Shown here: one piece after another, positions 22,472-23,088 of the stretch
Numbering within the stretch: position 1 is the first letter of the stretch
Layout of the letters: every line of letters begins with the position of its first letter
IMG/VR virus record: IMGVR_UViG_3300030020_000109
Coordinates: 1-23,088 of that record
Strand: one strand, 5' to 3'
From: a virus
Length of the DNA: 23,088 nucleotides
Notes under the pieces: generated by a model
Told to the model about the DNA's origin: nothing
The model's database searches: none
What the model saw: only the letters and a program-made list of their open reading frames with translations
Position numbers and translations under genes: made by a program

Positions 22472-22965
22472 CGCGGCGATGGCGCTGACCCATGAGGGGC
22501 GCGCAGTCCCCTGACGATCAGATCAATGCCCTGCGCGTGCCAGCGCTGGATGGCCTTGTGGTCGGCACCCAAAAGGCTGGCCAGCCTTCGCCATGGATAG
22601 AGATGTCGTCCGGTCAGCGGCCCAACCAGACAGCGGGCACCAACAATGCGTTTGAGGACGTATTTGTCAGCGGGGATGAAGGCGATCCATCCCATGGTCT
22701 CATCCATTCGGCTAATGTCTGCCGAACTCGGCGCGGGTGGGCGTAGCCGGGTTTGTGGTGACTGCCAGCCATAAGCTTCGATAGCGGAGTGCACGACATC
22801 ATGCCGACTCATGCGCAGCCGAGTGCTGGGGCCGGTATTGGGCATGGTCAACAGGATAGTGCCTGCGGTTTCCAGCCTAGCGACCACAAATGTCGAGTCG
22901 ATTGCCGGAACGTCTTCTGTAATTGCCAACAAATACTCCGGTGGCTGTGATGATGGCGCGGGCAT
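22468..22965 (-). CDS. DUF6362-like putative DNA-binding protein (165 aa)
   Basis: A minus-strand gene starting at ATG 22965 with an excellent GGGGAAG 6 nt upstream. A longer frame from 23070 would overlap the end of the previous gene. Residues 76-152 (RLRPPAPSSADISRMDETMG, then FIPADKYVLKRIVGAR) resemble DUF6362 proteins of phages and prophages. Residues 125-151 (WRRLASLLGADHKAIQRWHA) look like a helix-turn-helix. Residues 1-60 are an N-terminal part of unknown fold. Its stop overlaps the rlpA stop by 4 nt, convergently. In phage genomes DUF6362 proteins may occur near terminase or replication genes, so it might be a transcription factor or a stand-in small terminase. Family recall is from memory and the role is inference. 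Confidence 0.75.
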   Translation of the reverse strand: MPAPSSQPPEYLLAITEDVPAIDSTFVVARLETAGTILLTMPNTGPSTRLRMSRHDVVHSAIEAYGWQSPQTRLRPPAPSSADISRMDETMGWIAFIPADKYVLKRIVGARCLVGPLTGRHLYPWRRLASLLGADHKAIQRWHAQGIDLIVRGLRAPHGSAPSPR

Positions 22966-22981
22966 GTGATGCTTCCCCAGT

Positions 22982-23088
22982 TCAAGAATGTGTGGCTGTC
23001 GGCAGCATTCGGGCCACCGCTCGGCGTTCAAGGAAAAGTCGCCGTGTAATCTCTGCCTGGACGAGGTCATGGAGTGCCGTTTGTGCCA
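22982..23088 (-). CDS. C-terminal end of an unknown gene (partial)
   Basis: A minus-strand frame open from the window edge to TGA 22982-22984. The 34 visible residues (LVQAEITRRLFLERRAVARM near the end) look like a basic amphipathic helix. The stop is 16 nt before the next start, with the ribosome-binding site of the DUF6362-like gene between them, as in an operon. No family can be named from this fragment. Confidence 0.45.
   Translation of the reverse strand, partial: AQTALHDLVQAEITRRLFLERRAVARMLPTATHS

Noticed and set aside
1-23088. CRISPR arrays, tRNA or rRNA genes, insertion sequences, integrase and attachment sites
   Set aside because: Nothing with regular spaced repeats, cloverleaf-like segments, transposase or integrase motifs or flanking repeats was noticed while reading. 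A dedicated search was not possible.

Overview
This window is almost entirely the late (structural) gene block of a contractile-tailed phage or prophage. The whole block reads on the minus strand, so transcription runs from about 21150 down to position 1. The sequence is GC-rich. The protein styles (baseplate, glycine-rich tip and fibre proteins) recall prophages of Alphaproteobacteria, perhaps Acetobacteraceae; that host assignment is an impression from memory of protein style, not the result of a search. No integrase, attachment site, tRNA, repressor, holin or prohead protease is visible, so the window does not show whether this is a free phage or a prophage.

Layout in transcription order (right to left). 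The right end (21776-23088) holds an rlpA-type peptidoglycan-enzyme gene on the plus strand. It runs convergently into a minus-strand gene resembling the DUF6362 family, with a 4-nt overlap of the stop codons, and the tail end of one more minus-strand gene lies at the edge. A roughly 620-nt intergenic stretch with an AT-rich patch and two perfect palindromes separates rlpA from the late operon. The head module follows: large terminase, SPP1-type portal, GP20-like scaffold, major capsid protein, head-tail adaptor, a probable stopper and a probable tail terminator. Next comes the tail module: a 47-aa conserved-looking small protein, tail sheath, tail tube, tail assembly chaperone with a textbook -1 frameshift signal, an HK97 gp10-like protein and a very short tape-measure candidate. 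The baseplate module contains a DNA-circularisation-N-like hub protein, a LysM/gpX-type protein, a gpD-like hub, a gpV-like spike with a C-terminal HxH tip, a gp25/gpW-like wedge, gpJ and gpI. Last are the host-recognition genes: a glycine-rich tip adhesin, two small tail proteins, an 852-aa beta-helix tailspike and a second, incomplete tail fibre that runs off the left edge.

The genes are packed with gaps of a few nucleotides or with TGATG/ATGA overlaps, as expected for one translationally coupled late operon. The few larger gaps each contain a strong hairpin: scaffold/capsid, capsid/adaptor, tube/chaperone and spike/fibre. This suggests that the stoichiometry of abundant and rare structural proteins is tuned after transcription starts.

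The most interesting points are: the GGGAAAC slippery site placed directly on the chaperone stop codon; a 10-G homopolymer inside the glycine-rich adhesin that could act as a phase-variation switch; two tandem receptor-binding proteins whose first ~80 residues are clearly paralogous while the rest differs completely; and the short, proline/alanine-rich tape measure candidate.
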